NCBI GenBank assembly: GCA_947561715.1
Contig: OX387200.1
Span: forward strand, 22,570,501-22,634,500
DNA: 64,000 bases
Direction: 5' to 3'
DNA from: Ascidia mentula
Lineage: Eukaryota > Chordata > Ascidiacea > Phlebobranchia > Ascidiidae
The translations under genes were made by a program, and so were the position numbers. Every line of letters begins with the position of its first letter. Position 1 is the first letter of the stretch. The notes beneath the pieces were generated by a model that was given only the letters and a program-made list of their open reading frames with translations, searched no databases and was not told the origin of the DNA. Positions 38,567-52,539 of the stretch are shown piece after piece.

Positions 38567-40096
38567 ACCACAACTGTTGGACATTCTATGTGCTGGTAGA
38601 GAGAGACATAAGCTTGCAATATATTATTGTTAATCCAATGTTCCAATGCTTGCAACTATTAAACAGGGGTGTTTTTATTTCTTGGAAAATGTTATACTAC
38701 AAATTACAACTGAAAAACAATTAGCGAGTTTAAGCTAGAAACTTCTATTAGCTGGTGTACCCAAGCTTCTATATCCCCTGTGCATTAACCTCCCTAATAT
38801 ATTGTCGTTTTTTATTTTACTTGATTGAAACTAATACTTCATGTAAATACAAAGAAACTTCTAACTTGTAAAAACAAATTCGAACAGAAGTAAATCTGAT
38901 CCGAACCCCATAATGCAGGAATTTTGTCAAAAAATATATTTGTCATCTTTGCCTTGGCTTATTGTTGCATGACATCAGTTATATCCGATTGTTGTGAATT
39001 TTTTTGCAATACTTGTGTGATTTTACATTGGAATAATTCCTCCTTCTCTCACTATATTATCAAATCAATATTTAGAATGTTTTGTGTGTTCCAAATAATG
39101 CCTTCCCATTGTGTGCATGTCAGCGCCACCACGACGCTGGCATTATGTGACCACTACAGGGCGCTCCAGTGCAACTATTTTCTGCTGACTCAAGTGAAAT
39201 ATGGGGAAATTTGTATAATGATGATTTTTTTTGTTACTCTCCCGTCATGACTCTGGGTCGTTACGCGCATACATAGAAATAAAATTAAAGAAAAAATTAG
39301 AAGATGTCTTAAAGTGGGTTGTGACTTGTTGGACCAAGCGGCTTCGGTTGAACATTTGTTTCCAGGGGTCTGAACCTGCCCTATCTAAAACGGTTCAAGC
39401 AGAGCTCCAGCTTGTTTTTTGTTTGTAAACAGCGTTAGAGGGGATATAATATTTATGTAAAACCAGCGTGTATAATGTCCTAATGCGCATGCGCCAGTTA
39501 CTGGATTTATTTCAATTCCGGCAGGCTGTCGGTTGGATCAATGTAGAGATCGGTGGTCTGTCCACCAAATAAACAATACTATGTTGCTGTGTTGATTCAT
39601 GATTGCACCAAGCATTACAAAAGATTTTTTGTTGATAACTTTTTTAATGAATTTTAGTTTTGCCGTGTTTCATCGTGATGATTTACTTAATGGCATATGC
39701 CGATTGAACATATACAAGTTGTCGAAGAATTGATTGCAGTCTGCTGCATAATTTAACAAATGATGCGGTTGCATGCTAGTTTGATGCGGTTACATGCCAG
39801 ATTCTACCAATACGATTAAAAGAACTTGTTTCGGTAAACGCACTTCTGTCCCGCTTGGCGATTGTTCGAATTCGATTGTTCCATTATGTGACGTGATAAT
39901 ACGATGTGGCTATTCATGACTTTGTTGTGTTAATGTACACGTGTAGATTTGCTGAGGTTCCAAAACGCTATACGCCTCAGGAAACCCTGGCAGTCGAATG
40001 CTAACGTTGCTCTGGCAATCTGCATTTAAAGTGCGTTTATTGATTAAAAAACAACTTTTTTTTTCAATTTGCAGAAAAACGTATATTAAGTGAGAT
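38567..40096. other. Intergenic, WIP 3' flank to 137-aa gene
   Basis: No supported gene or repeat. It contains the WIP 3' UTR and the promoter of the next gene. Confidence 0.5.
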
Positions 40097-40625
40097 ATGG
40101 AGTTGGGCGAAGAAGTAAAAACCATCGAAAGCAGAAGAACCTCGGTTGTGGTCACTGGGTTAAAAAAATTAAATTTTGAGCCAGAAAACGAAGCGTTGAG
40201 TCGGTTTTGTTGGAAATGTTACAAGCAGCACAGTAAGTCGACCCTATGCGAAATATCAAGTGGTATTCTTATGCTTCGCAGTGTGGCGATACAGCCTTGT
40301 CACGTTATAACACAATAAACTTCGACATTGACTTTATTTCTGTTTAGATTTTGAAGAAAGAGCGCGAAAGAACTACGATGACGTAATGAGTGGTCACGTG
40401 TGTCGATTGTTGTCGAACTTGATTGGACGATGGGAGAAGGACGATTCGTTCCTTGGACAATTAAGTTTGTTCGGAATCGATTTCCGGTTTATCGCTAAAT
40501 GGACGGAAAATCAACAGCGTCGAAAGTGGCGAAAGAGGAGGTCCCAGGCGAAAGTTTTGGAACAATCTGTTGCAAGCCGGAGACCAAGCTACGTGAGCGC
40601 CACCTATCGGTACAACAAACAGTAG
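40097..40625 (+). CDS. Uncharacterised 137-aa protein, 2 exons
   Basis: Exons 40097-40232 and 40348-40625 (414 nt) with a clean GTAAGT donor and TTTAG acceptor. I do not recognise the family. The N-terminus is acidic (MELGEEVKTIESRRTS), followed by a FCWKCYKQH stretch. The middle is hydrophobic and helical-looking (VCRLLSNLIGRWEKDDSFLG, LSLFGIDFRFIAKW). The C-terminus is strongly basic (RRKWRKRRSQAK), which could serve nucleic-acid binding or nuclear entry; that is inference. There is no signal peptide or membrane segment. Its 3' end faces the 3' end of the next gene 130 bp away. Coding status rests on the long uninterrupted frame across a proper intron. Confidence 0.65.
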
Positions 40626-40755
40626 ATAATAATAGTTGCGATTCCGCCAAGAATAAATTGTTGCTGAAATCGTGTTAGTTTTGTGTTTGAAGGTAAACAC
40701 AAAAAATAATCTCATTCCACTATTTATTGGCAAACGGAAACAGTGTAAATTTTAT

Positions 40756-41885
40756 TCAGGAGTTGTAATATTCCCTTCGATAGTTGATCAGAACCAGTTC
40801 CAGCACCACACGTAGAACAAAAATTAAACCATTGAAAACTGAAAAAAAAAAGAAAGTGTTAATTGTCGCATGGTGTCAATATGGAGGGAGGTTAATTAAA
40901 CTGGTCGATTGTTACTAATGCGGTTAAATGTATTTGACGACATTTTCGGTTTGACAATTTTCGTGTTGACTTTGAGTTGAAAATACACGGTTCCAAAAAC
41001 AACATATGGTATCTCGAAATAGAGTTTGGTCACCAATAGATCACTCCGAACACGAAAAGGTCTTTCATTGGCTGAGCATTTTAGTAGGTTGTTGTTCAAT
41101 ACCGATAAGAACAGTATTTTGTAATAAAAACGACCTTACAAGAGTTGAGGTACAATTAAATAACAGTTTATAACAAAATGCTGCTAGCTTATATATATTT
41201 GCGGCTTGGTGCTTAATATTTTCAACGAACTATGGAGGACGTTGTAAGGCTGCTCTTTCCTGTTTTAAATTTTCTAATCGGGCAATATTATCAGCACACG
41301 CCCAATGTACACAAGTAAAACGTCTGGTGCCTAAATACATTGTTAGTTACGTGACAGTAGTGTCTCTTTCCAATCTGCAAGGTTATGTAAGAAAAACAAG
41401 ACAAACAACTTTCACAGTATTTTTAAACAACTTTTGTTTCTGTTTTTATGGCGCCATGATGCAGAAAAATTGTCCTCAAAATTTAAGGCGCACAATATAC
41501 AATAAACTGTCCAGTATTTACATAATTCACCTATCAGCAAGCAGGAGATTCTGTCACTTCTTCTTTTGTATCTCGATGTTGTGTAGACAAACCCGAGAAT
41601 GGACATAATAAATGTGATAACATGGACAACCTGCAGTATAAAACACAACAGCTCTTATCCAGTTTATACAAACAATAGTGTAATCCAACTACCTACCAAG
41701 GCAATGTATGTAAAACTTTGAGTTGTAAGCAGTGGTTTTCCAATGGTGTATTGTACAACGTCGTTGGTGAGCCCACCGAGCAGCAAGATTCCACTGACAG
41801 CCGATATTCTTGAAAATAATTCGTCTTTTCGGAGCCATTTGCGAGTTTCCTTTGTCGAAATGTCACCAGATGAAGATCTGGCCAT
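40756..41885 (-). CDS. Small multi-pass membrane protein of unknown function, 4 exons, 153 aa
   Basis: Exons (minus): 41697-41885, 41531-41630, 41241-41330, 40756-40838. The total is 462 nt. It begins MARSSSGDISTKETRKWLRK, a basic amphipathic start. Hydrophobic segments are about residues 26-43 (SAVSGILLLGG), 60-83 (IALVVHVITFIMSILGF) and 128-148 (LFNGLIFVLRVVLELVLI). Between them is a YKRRSDR loop and a TRRFTCVHWACADN segment. I cannot name the family; peroxisomal or mitochondrial small membrane proteins are possible. The donor after exon 3 (GTCCTC at 41,240) is weak, so the last junction is less certain. The poly-T acceptor before the last exon is strong. Confidence 0.6.
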
Positions 41886-42856
41886 TCCATACTTAAGACG
41901 TTGTCGGAAATTGCTTTAAATTATTCCATTTTTTGATCTGTTTAGCAGCCGACAAGAGGACATTGTGTAAAATAACGACCAGCAAAGTTTACTTCGGTCT
42001 CGCAAATGCAAGGATTGTGGCGAAACAAAGGCCATTATTATTTGAACAGAAGAACAATAAAAGTTAAATTGTCTTCATCTTGTTGAAATCATTGAGCGTA
42101 CTAAAATACATCCAACAATTGTCAAGTTACATGTTTTAGAAGTATTTTCAGTGTCGTCAATAATTCTTTATATTGCTGGACAGAGGGCTAAATGTTGGAT
42201 AGTTGGTAAAATTTAAAAGTAAAATATTCCACTCGAGTTCCTCCAAAGGCCAACAGCATGGACTCCAGAAGTTTATTTATTTGTATTACAAGAATAAACA
42301 GTTTACAATAAACTTCGTTACACGATGAAATGCACAAAATGGAGCAAATTTTCAACAACGCTATAAACCGACTTTTGAGCTGAAATTTAGGCTGAAAGTT
42401 TTTTTTCCAAATTAATAAAAATGTTGAGTCGCACGGTTGCAGATTGTACCAAAACATAAAAGTACCAGATTGAAATCACACAGTGGGTATACACTTTTCC
42501 ACTACGTTTATTTGACTGGATTAGTTGGACCAACATTATCCGCAAACACAAGATTTCTCCCAATGAAGAATTAAATGGATAAAGTGCGTTTTTAAAACAA
42601 GAAAAACGTGAAGAAAAAAACAGGCCGGACTTTGTTGTAACATAGTGAATAAAACCAGCTAAAATGGAAACTTTGTGACACAGAACTAAACAAACTGTTC
42701 AAAATTAGTGCTTGGGTCAACAGCACCCAAAGTTATGTCAAATCAAATAATTTACCTCCCCCCCCCACGCTAGTACCTGCAATCACGTGATACACCTTGG
42801 TCACACAACGGTAAATCCCCCAACGTACAACAGGTACCGTACAGACCTTCCCCGAG
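41886..42856. other. Intergenic, membrane-protein gene to InsP3 3-kinase 3' end
   Basis: No supported exon or repeat was seen, apart from a short C run near 42,758-42,767. Confidence 0.5.
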
Positions 42857-45800
42857 TTACGTTGTTCTACCGTCCACCGGTATTTCATTCGTACTGCTTC
42901 TCGCGTCCTGGCGACGCAATGCTCTTCTCATCGACCTTGGACTGTTCGTTGCTGCGTCATCAACGGACAGGGGGTTGTGTGATTCTTGACCACTTGATGG
43001 GGCGGTGGTCAGTTCTTGTAAAATTGCCTCAAATATTGTGACCATGTTATCCATCCCGAATAAATAGCCGTCCTCTCTGCAAAGCCAACAGTTAAACGTG
43101 AGGTATATAGAATCGTAAATAAACATAACAGGCTCCTGGTGTTTACTAAAATGGCGCCACCTCATCTACAAACTATAATTAAGTGGAGCAATCCATGAAA
43201 TAATAACATAATGCCACGGATGGGCGACCACATAACGGAAACGGTTATGATGTCATAGATGTCAATGTTTGATCACATTGAGTTATCATAGCTTTGCAGC
43301 GTTATGTCGAGTGTACAATCTTTATCCTGCTTCTTTTTACCAGGAGGATTTACGGCCAGTTCCACAAAACACCTTCAACTTACACATGTGGGCGTGATAG
43401 TTTTGGAATATGTTGCTAAGCTCGATACGCCGGAATCGCTTCGGTATTCAACAAATCGTTAGAAAAAAACTGTAATTTTCACACAAACAAACATTCGGGG
43501 TTTATGGTGGAACAACCCACGCAAATATTAAACACTGAATCACCTTAAAATATGAGTCATGTGACAGATTGTGAAACCCTATATCTCAAAATGGCAACCA
43601 ACAGATAAATAATACATGGCTTATATATTTATAAAATGAAACAAAATCATCAAATATTTGTCGCAAAACTGCAATGCATAGAAGGGGTTTGCCACTTAAT
43701 TATGAAAAAAATAAGTTTTGAAAAAAAAATTATTAAGTTCCAAAAGAGTTTCTCAGAAAGGTTTCCATGTAAAATGTTGTCGCTTGACATGTTGTTGTCG
43801 CGTCACCTGTTTCCTTCCATCCATTCAGATCTGTGATCCAACTTGTGGCTGTCAGGGAGTCGTGTTGTTTTACCGAAGTCAATCATCCAAATATTTGCCT
43901 CTCCCGAACTGTCATGAACAAACAGTAGAGAACTCCCGATCACCTACAAATATATGGTATGGATGACAACATGTTGTAGCCAATACTTCGACAACTCTCG
44001 CTTCAAAATCCAACCACGCTAATCCACGGATGACGTTACAGCTTGTATTGACCTATACAACCTTTCTGTCTATTACCCTGAGCGGTAGAGGTTTTAAAAT
44101 TGTATCCTACAAAAATTAATGCTATCGAAATTAAAATATAGCAACTATTTAGCTTTAGGCTAAATAGAGAGGACAGGCACTTAGGCCTGACCTACAAAGC
44201 TATATTGGTAGTGCGTTTATAAATAGAGTAATTAATGCAACCGAAATGTTGCCAAATTGCCGTACATGGAAAGCAAAGTGCATTGCAAGGTTACGATCAA
44301 TTACGTATGATTCCATTATCACTGAAGGTTTGGAGGAGGTAGGATCGATGGCGTATGGGGGAATAGTTTAATCGGGAAAGTGCCATTCCATACATGAGTG
44401 GTAGGAACCATACGGAAACGTGTATTCCCTACCCGATTTGAAAGATTGACTTTATTTTTTATTTTATTTATTTGACATTCCATTGATAAAACGTCACGCA
44501 ATCTCCATGTTTAGTCTGAATAAATTTTTCACAAATGTAAAATAAGGTGGAGAAGTGATTATATTAGCACGGGTGATTGTGCAAATAAGTTTACTACAGA
44601 TTGTTCAATTGTGCGAATTACATCACGTTAATATCCTGCCCAATGGAAGCAGCCAATTAAAGAACTGTTAATTTCTACCGCAACCGATTCGTTCATGGAA
44701 CAACTCAGAACGCGGTTTTACATTTGCTGCAAAAATTACTTCATTAATATTTGAGGCCAGTAATTGTCGGCTGTCCTACCAATGGTCAGTCAAGCATAGA
44801 GTAATATCACGCATGGTTGAACACGCAAATACTATTTGTTTCCATCACAGAGTTCACCGAGATGCCACGAAGAAGATGCGTTAATGGTTCAATTTATGGA
44901 TGGTGGTGTACTTACCTCGTGGCTGTGGAAGAACTCGGACTTCCCCAAACTCTCGATCATCAACTTCAGCCTATCTATATATTTTCTCTGCAAATAAAAT
45001 ACGTTGATGACGTTCAAATTAGGATTCTGAATTAACGCTGTCCGTTTAGGTATTTGCCTTAATATCAGATAAATACCGACATTATAAACGGACGGCTGAC
45101 GTGCGCAGTAGGTATTTATAACGCAAACATAAAACGTCGGATATATTAACGGCGCGGTTTGGACAGTTGCGACCAAATATTTCACAGAATTTAATCCATC
45201 AGATGAATATACACGGGGTTCAATTTGGCCAGCAGTGCGTTGATCTGGTATCAGTTACTCAATATTTGTAATCAATATTAAGGTGTATTGGGCGATGGAA
45301 TTAACCCGCAATGTGGCTGTGTTACTCCAGTGTCGTAGTCTGCTGGTGGTGTACGCAACGCAAAGTTCTGCTATGTCGAACAAGCGTGTTTTTCACGCTC
45401 CAAAACTCACATTATTTGTCACAATTACTCTGAGTTACGTCATAAAAGCTAGGGTTTACGTGCCGCGCCAACTTTATTGCACCATTATTAGGACGTAAAT
45501 GAACGTCATTAAAGCCACACTAAATTGTGATATTTGTGACGCCATAATGGGATGGACAAGTTAGCATAGGGTGTTAATCCAGCAAACTCACCAGGACACT
45601 TATATTGTTATCGATGAAATAACCAAAAGCCGATGATACTTGCTCTCTACTCTTTGTCAGCTTGTAGTCCTTGCTGGGATCTTTGTCGCTTTTCTGAATT
45701 TAAACAAATGGCTCATAAGATTTCTAACACGTCAAAAACACCACACAATGACACCTTATGACGTTCATAATGGAGGTTTATGACCTTTACAAAAAATGCA

Positions 45801-48800
45801 CCTCCAGCAAAGGAACATTGTGAATGGTTGCTTTTTTAATAACAGTAAGTATTAAAATCACTCACAAATTATAGAAACATTTACATTGAAGGCCATACTA
45901 TGAAGAGACAGTTTTGCCGCCCAATTGAAATTCAAGTGGGTTCTTTTGCAAACAATACTCATTGTGACGTTTAAATCGAGGAAAATCGAACAAAGACTTT
46001 GACGTCATAAACTGTCAATATTAAGAGGTGCCTTTCAAGCCAGATGAGAATAGTAACTGGAACACTTCAGGGAAGGCCTATATAATCACATTAACATTCC
46101 AGGGGTAATTCTATTATGTTTCTACCCATATATTAAGATTAGATTAATTCCCGGTCTGATTGTTGGTAAAACAACACAATGTCTTTAAATGTTGTCATGA
46201 CACCACATATGATAAATCTTTCACACAAAATGTTTATGTGCAAAACACCTTAATTCCTTCTATCCTGAAGCCAAGGTTTGACGTTGAACTGATGTGCTCT
46301 CGCCACTGCATGTAGCGCGGTTTAGTTACAGCATGTTGCTGTCTTTCTTCCTCTGTAGGTTCATTGGGTGAGACTTCCACCATTTTTTGATACATATCCT
46401 ACAAAAAAGTCCATGCATATTTCATATTCCAGAGAAGAGTTTCTTTGCACAGAAACAGCTTTTTAAACACATGTTCAATGCACTTACTTGTCTCAACCTT
46501 GGTTTCACTTTTGCCTTTACTAGTTCGTCTTCCAAGTATGTCCTACACAAAGTTTATGCAATATATAATATATATACTGTGCTTGCTTGGTCACTGCACA
46601 GGGTTCACAGCCCAAATCAACAATGGGAAAAATATTTTATCAGCATCAACCTTAACTTTTCACAATGCATGTTAAGGCATCTTTGTCTCACCGGATCCCC
46701 ATCTTACAATCCATGAGTGATGGACAATCAAAAGGGAGAAGTAGATCTTGCATTCTTGTATACTTTTCCCCGTTCACTTCAACGACTCCATGAAAAGTTG
46801 GAGAGAAATCATGAAGGTTTTGGTCAGTGGTGAGGCCGTTTAAGCATTCTGCCTCTCTTTCAACAAATTTTTTGAGAATACAGCCTTCTTCACCAGGCTG
46901 GAAGTTACCTGACACATTTTCCAAACTATCATATTGCAGTTTTTTTTTCAATTAAAATGTCATTTTGATAGAAATAAGGTCTTATTTCTACACGTAACAT
47001 ATAGTTTTGGTTTAAACCTGACCTGCATGACCTGCAAGCTGCACCCATGGATATTTCTTCTTGAAAGATTGCATAAAAGGTGACCAAATCACCATTCGCC
47101 TGATTTTTTTCCACGAGGTTTGCTGGCAAATAAAAAATTACAAGGTAAGATTCTAAGAGTTAAAGAAGATTTTTCTCCCTGGGAAGTGGTTCTACATGTT
47201 TACAAAGTTCAGAATACCAGCACACATAAATCTGAAAACCCAATATTCAACATTGTTAAGTAACACAAATAACATCATATGGCAAGAAGTCACACAATTT
47301 ACTGAAAGCTGTTCTATACAAATGTATACTCTCCAACATGTATCACTAAGCAAAACAACTTGTCCTACTTTACACTAACTCATTTGCCTTGCAGGGTACT
47401 TTAACTGCCAGCACTCCCCCTCCACCATTGTGATAGTTTTATTGTCAAACTTGGCAGGTTACCAGACGCAAGTTACACTTGTTCTTTTTAATTGGGACCT
47501 CTATTTTGTTTGAGTACTAAAACACATTGGAGGCCATCATACCTATTCCTGGGGTTTGAACTTACAGGAAGTTACTGGAACATTAAAGGAAAGCATGGGG
47601 TTGCCTGTGACTCATAATGCTTTCTTGTAAGTTGTTTGATTGAAAACCATATGACTCATTAAAAGGATATGACCATCTGAAGCAACTTCGTTGAAGAAGT
47701 TATTTATAAACTGTGTCTCGTCATATACGACAAGTATCTCTGGGTTCATGGTTATTTTAATGCTTTGTTAATCAAACAGAAAAATTATTGCCATATAGTT
47801 GTTCGATGGATCGTGTGGCGCACGCAATCACCAATCTCTCACGGCTGGCTCGGTGAAGCGTAACACACGCTTCTATCAACAAATGACTGCGGCAACAAAG
47901 TCTTTTACTGCACAACTCGACCTAACAACATTTGTTGACAAGAGGATGCGTGTTATGATTGGTTAGCTGTTTGGCGCAAGTCAGTAGTGAGCAAACAAGC
48001 TTACTGCAAAAACGTGAACCTAAAGTTTCTGTAGCAATGACTTTTACGCAATATCATTCATGTTCTAATGGAGTCGGTTCTATCACAGCAATAAGATAGT
48101 ACAGATTGTTGACCCACTAACTTCTACAAAACCTGCTGTGCCATCATCCAGCACTGAACAAACACGTTGCCTGCTTGAGTGAGTTTGCTTGGCAAACAAA
48201 GCACACCGTTTCAACATAACTTGCGATACGAAAAAAACGTTTTCCTTGGGAATGCTTGCTGCACTGTATGCCAACACACCTGATTTTTTTAATTATTAAA
48301 TACTATTTAGTGAAACTAAAGACCTAAACAGACAGGAGCCCAAAGTAATCTATAAACATATCCTTTCTACAACACATTTCCTAAACTTTAACAACACTTG
48401 AAAACACTTTTAAAACAAGCAGTAACTACTAAATGATTTGGCAATACACTTGAACGTGTATACTGCTACATAGTAGGCTGAACTAATTTACATACTTCCT
48501 TTTTGTAACATCTAAGCTTACTTAAAAAGGAAGTTGAATTGTTATGACAAGACAATAATGTTGGATGTGTTCCAACCACTACTCACAGCTTTAACTTTGC
48601 TGTGACGACGGTTGGTGCTTATTGTGTTCTCATCGCTGCTTACAAAATCCTCCTCTGATTCTTCAAAGGATAATGAAGACCTTAAAGACAACATATCTCC
48701 AGTTATATAAACTGAGGTTGTCAACTTGGCATTTTCATCTATAACAATATTTTTTTTTCATCAAAACAGTTGTTTTTTATTATTCAACAAACATGTCTGG

Positions 48801-49774
48801 TTAGAAACCTATTTTCACTATACAGCCTCCATCAATAAAAGGAACTCCTATTGTTCTTCAAACATTTCAAATTTATTTACAAACCTGAGTGAACAACTTG
48901 ATGACGATGAGTTCTTGCGTTGCTGCATACTATCATGTACCACCAGTGTGTTCGATAAGGCATCATCAACTTTAGGTGAGCCCTCCATATCAGAAGTAAT
49001 CGATGAAGATGAAGAAAAATGGGAAGGTGAGTTCTTGGACAGACATCCTACAGTTAATGTTGAACAATGTACTTTGTGGCTTGGAGAATCCTCAGCTGAT
49101 GAGGTATTAGTAGCAGATAAGTCACCGGTCTCAAGAGAAAAGGTAATTCCTGACTCTTCCTGCAAGTTGTCCATTCCTCCACCGTTGTCTAGAGATGAAC
49201 TATATGCACTGTCACAACTTCGCCTGGGACTCAACAGGACATGCTCATTAGAATCACCCAGTAGATTTTCCCCACTATTGGAGTCAAGTGAACCACTGCT
49301 TTCACAAATGTGTTTAATGTTAGGATTTCTTGCCCTCGACAAGTTTTGACTATCCATCAAGTCAGTGCCAGCCAATGTTTCACTGCTTTCCTCAACTACT
49401 ATGTCATCCACTGCAGTTGTGTCACTCACTACCACAGATGGTATATTTGCAAGTACACCACGCTGTGGTAAACAGTCACAACTAATCCTGTCACCAACAC
49501 CTTCAATGGTAACAAGATGGTTGTTTTTGGTTGAATTACAATCTGGTAAAAACTTTGCCTGGCTTAAAACATCAACAGAGTTGTACACTGATTGTAGCTT
49601 AGCAGAGCGACCATCTGACAAAGTGACTTCCTGTGTTATACCAGAGCTGCTTTGAGTGGCCAGCTCCCGTATGTTACAGGGTTGACATGATTCACTGTGT
49701 TGTGTGATGTCACCACCACCCTGTGTAGAGCCTGGAGTTCTTTCACACATGTTGCTACATTGCATTTCAGCCAT
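42857..49774 (-). CDS. Inositol-trisphosphate 3-kinase, 10 coding exons, 671 aa
   Basis: Exons (minus): 48895-49774, 48587-48680, 47033-47122, 46692-46908, 46489-46542, 46249-46398, 45592-45693, 44916-44987, 43807-43943, 42857-43076. The total is 2,016 nt. It phosphorylates Ins(1,4,5)P3 to Ins(1,3,4,5)P4, ending the InsP3 calcium signal. The first ~325 residues are Ser/Asp-rich and low in complexity. The catalytic part has the family motifs in order: [15 protein letters not shown]...[47 protein letters not shown] (PxxxDxKxG type), [51 protein letters not shown]. The C-terminus has an extra Ser/Arg-rich tail (about 50 aa) after the usual family end. An acceptor at 49,786 just upstream of the ATG implies a 5' UTR exon or trans-splicing. 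The match is to the ITPKA/B/C group; which one is not assigned. Confidence 0.95.
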
Positions 49775-49785
49775 TGTAGAAAACA

Positions 49786-50853
49786 CTGTTCAGGTTCTTA
49801 AACAATTTCCAACAAGTTATCATATTCAACATCAACACAACCTAAACAATTATTAATAAGTTTGTGTTTTTGCATTGATTTTTAAATTCATAACTTTAAA
49901 GACATGAATTTTCACCCAATTTACCGTTAACAGAAAGTTTTTCTGCAGCTCAACCTATATTTGGTTAAATACTATTTTCATCAGTGTGTTTTAGGTGATG
50001 GGAACAACTTCTCCTATGTATAGGGTTCACCCATTTCAAGCATATACATTATAAAGACAAATTACCCGGCACAGATGTTGAGTGTGGTAACATTTGGAAA
50101 TGGGTGCCTACGCTATATATAAATTGCTTTTTTATAAGCAAGTTATTAATTATGACACAATATAACAATTTAGGGGGTTTGGTCGAAACTCTCGGCATAA
50201 CTTTGTTAACGAAAACATTCAATTAAAATAGAAACATTTAGGCGTATAGTTGATGCGTCCTGCAGAAACAAACGGAGGTTAAATCTGTTATAACTTATTA
50301 CTGGAACATAATAAGTTACTGCACTGGCAACTTCCTTTATCCACCCGCGCTAAGCAAAACAACAACGCACTGCTTACTGTGAAAGCGTGTTTACAATTCA
50401 GAGAAAAAAGGGACACGCGCACTTCCATTACAAGTTCACAGCTCGCTAACAACCACACACACACAGCAAATGTATTTCCGTTCCGAAATGCGATTTTCGA
50501 AAGTCAACAACGATCTTGGGCACCATCTTGCGGTAAAAACATTAATTCAATTTTGTCACTAGTTGTGCTCCATTATGACTTTTTTATGGTTGCATCATAG
50601 AATACTAAAACACGGAATGGAAACTTCGCTGAAAGTGCGCCGTCACGCATACGTAACACTTTACGCGAAATGAAAAATGCATTGGATTACATGCGATTTT
50701 GGTGTTTTTTAAGGGGTTTAAAAACCCATTAAATGGAACCAAATTTAAAAGTTTTAAGAAACAAGAAGTTTGGTCCCTCGTCTTTTGAAATATGTGGATA
50801 ATTTTAAATAAATCGTGTCGCATCATTTTTTACGGCGATTTGCTGTCTACTGC
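49786..50853. other. InsP3 3-kinase upstream region
   Basis: This follows a splice acceptor at 49,786, so it should hold at least an intron and an unseen 5' exon, or the outron if trans-spliced. No other gene or repeat is recognised before the P-type element at 50,862. Confidence 0.4.
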
Positions 50854-51276
50854 GTTTTGGGCACTGATCTCTATTAAACACTGGATAGCGCACTGATTGG
50901 TCGAAAAATGAGGCAAATTGAACATCGTGTCCGCCATGTTGGAAGGACCCACTCTGCACAGAGCAGATGCGGAAAATGCGTTAAAGATTGAGGTTTTGTC
51001 CAATTGGCGTGAAAATTTGGAAATGCAAGTTAATGTTTAGTCTAAATACAAATGTTTACTTTTTTTAGCTATTCACGACATAAAGGTTGGACTTCTGGAA
51101 GGTTGTGTGAATAAGTGAATTCAGGCAAATTGGACATAAAATACTTGCAATGCGTCACTGGCGTGATCAAGCGTACCAACAATCTCAAGCATGTATTTGC
51201 TTTATACTGATCTCGTATTGTAAACAAACACAAAAACGGAATTAAACAGAAACAGAAATTTTAAAGCAGTTTTTAT

Positions 51277-52466
51277 TTACTGGTGCTTAAATAGTACGAG
51301 TTTATTCAATTTTTTTCTTATTTTCTCCCCTGTAACTTTTGTAGAGTATTCTTTGCTCAGGTGGTGCAACCTAATCTTGCAGTAGCATTTAGAAACAGTC
51401 TTGATCAGTCGAAAAGTATGGTTTTCCATAACTGCACATTCAAACATGTGTTCGTCTAAATTACGGAAAAGCTGTGAGACATTAACATCATTCAGAACTG
51501 ATGATGATATCAGGTAGACCTCTGCAGTGTGGTAAGTTTTTATCCAGTGTGTTTAGCATCCTTTGAAATCGTTTTTCTGTTTCTTCACAGATTTTAATTA
51601 CACATGGTGTTGGTTTTACTAGCCCACCTCTGTCTTTGAATTGTGTTTTCTTTTCCGCTTGCCAAACTTCGCTTTATTGGTTGCTTTCTTTCATTTGTTT
51701 GCTAGAATTACATTGTGTATAGTTAATAGTAAAAATAAAAAAAATTACTGATACCTTTTGGAGATGTTTGGGAAAGAGCTTAAACCTCGTCGGTACAGCA
51801 CCTTCACGAAGCAACACTATCTGGCCTGTTCGGTTCATGTTTTTTTCAAAAAAATGGTCTGAGCAAACAACTGAGTTTTTGGTGGGTGACCACCCACTTC
51901 TGTGCAATTTACTCTGCCATTGTTTTCTTTGCACTGGATTTTTTGGAAATCTGTAATACATTTCTTGCTGCTACTGCATATTCTTTCACAACTAAGTATT
52001 TTATTTTCATTCATCATTGCATATACCTTGCATTAACATATTTGCAAAGGTGGCCCAAACACAAGTTTTTTCAGTTATTATTGAAAGCATTTATATATGT
52101 ATGTAAAGTCTGTTTTTGTTATTAACCTGCAACTCTGCACAACCACATAGAATACTGAATGAAACTTAAAGGTTGTTTTATTGTATATGAGCAGCTCCAA
52201 AAACACAGTGTATGTTTTTTGTACACCAAGAAAAAAAAACTTCAAAATAATGTAAAGGAAAATAAACAACAGCATCAATGACATGGCAAATAATTAACTT
52301 TGGCCAACATGTAGTGTTTCACATCACTCATACTTGTGAAAAGTTCTTGGTTGTTGTCGTTTAATTGCCGACTCCTCATCCTCACTCCCTTCACTATCAC
52401 TCCTATCTACGTTTTTTCTTTTTGTGCAACCAAATGCACAACACTGTGTTCCTCTTTTTGAAGCCA
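51277..52466 (-). pseudogene. Truncated P-element-type transposase with THAP domain
   Basis: Exon 1 (52,334-52,466) begins MASKRGTQCCAFGCTKRK and exon 2 (51,755-51,950) gives FPKNPVQRKQW, VCSDHFF and AVPTRF. Spliced, these form a full THAP zinc finger: C-x4-C, FHKFP, CSDH, AVPT box. Downstream, 51,277 to about 51,655 holds the C-terminal part: a GGLVKPTPCVIKICEE stretch in one frame, then ENHTFRLIKTVSKCYCKIRL and a KKLNKLVLFKHQ end in another. The two parts are separated by a frame change near 51,530. The central catalytic region is missing, so this copy should not make active transposase. It may still produce a THAP DNA-binding fragment. Confidence 0.75.
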
Positions 52467-52539
52467 TGGTCTATAAACAAGATTATCAGAATTATCTGTA
52501 TAACTTATCAATTTATTTGTTTTTCAGGCCGCATCTCTG

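Noticed and set aside
40896-41099. 67-aa minus-strand frame inside the small membrane-protein gene
   Set aside because: No matching donor or acceptor phase; skipping it gives a consistent 153-codon chain.
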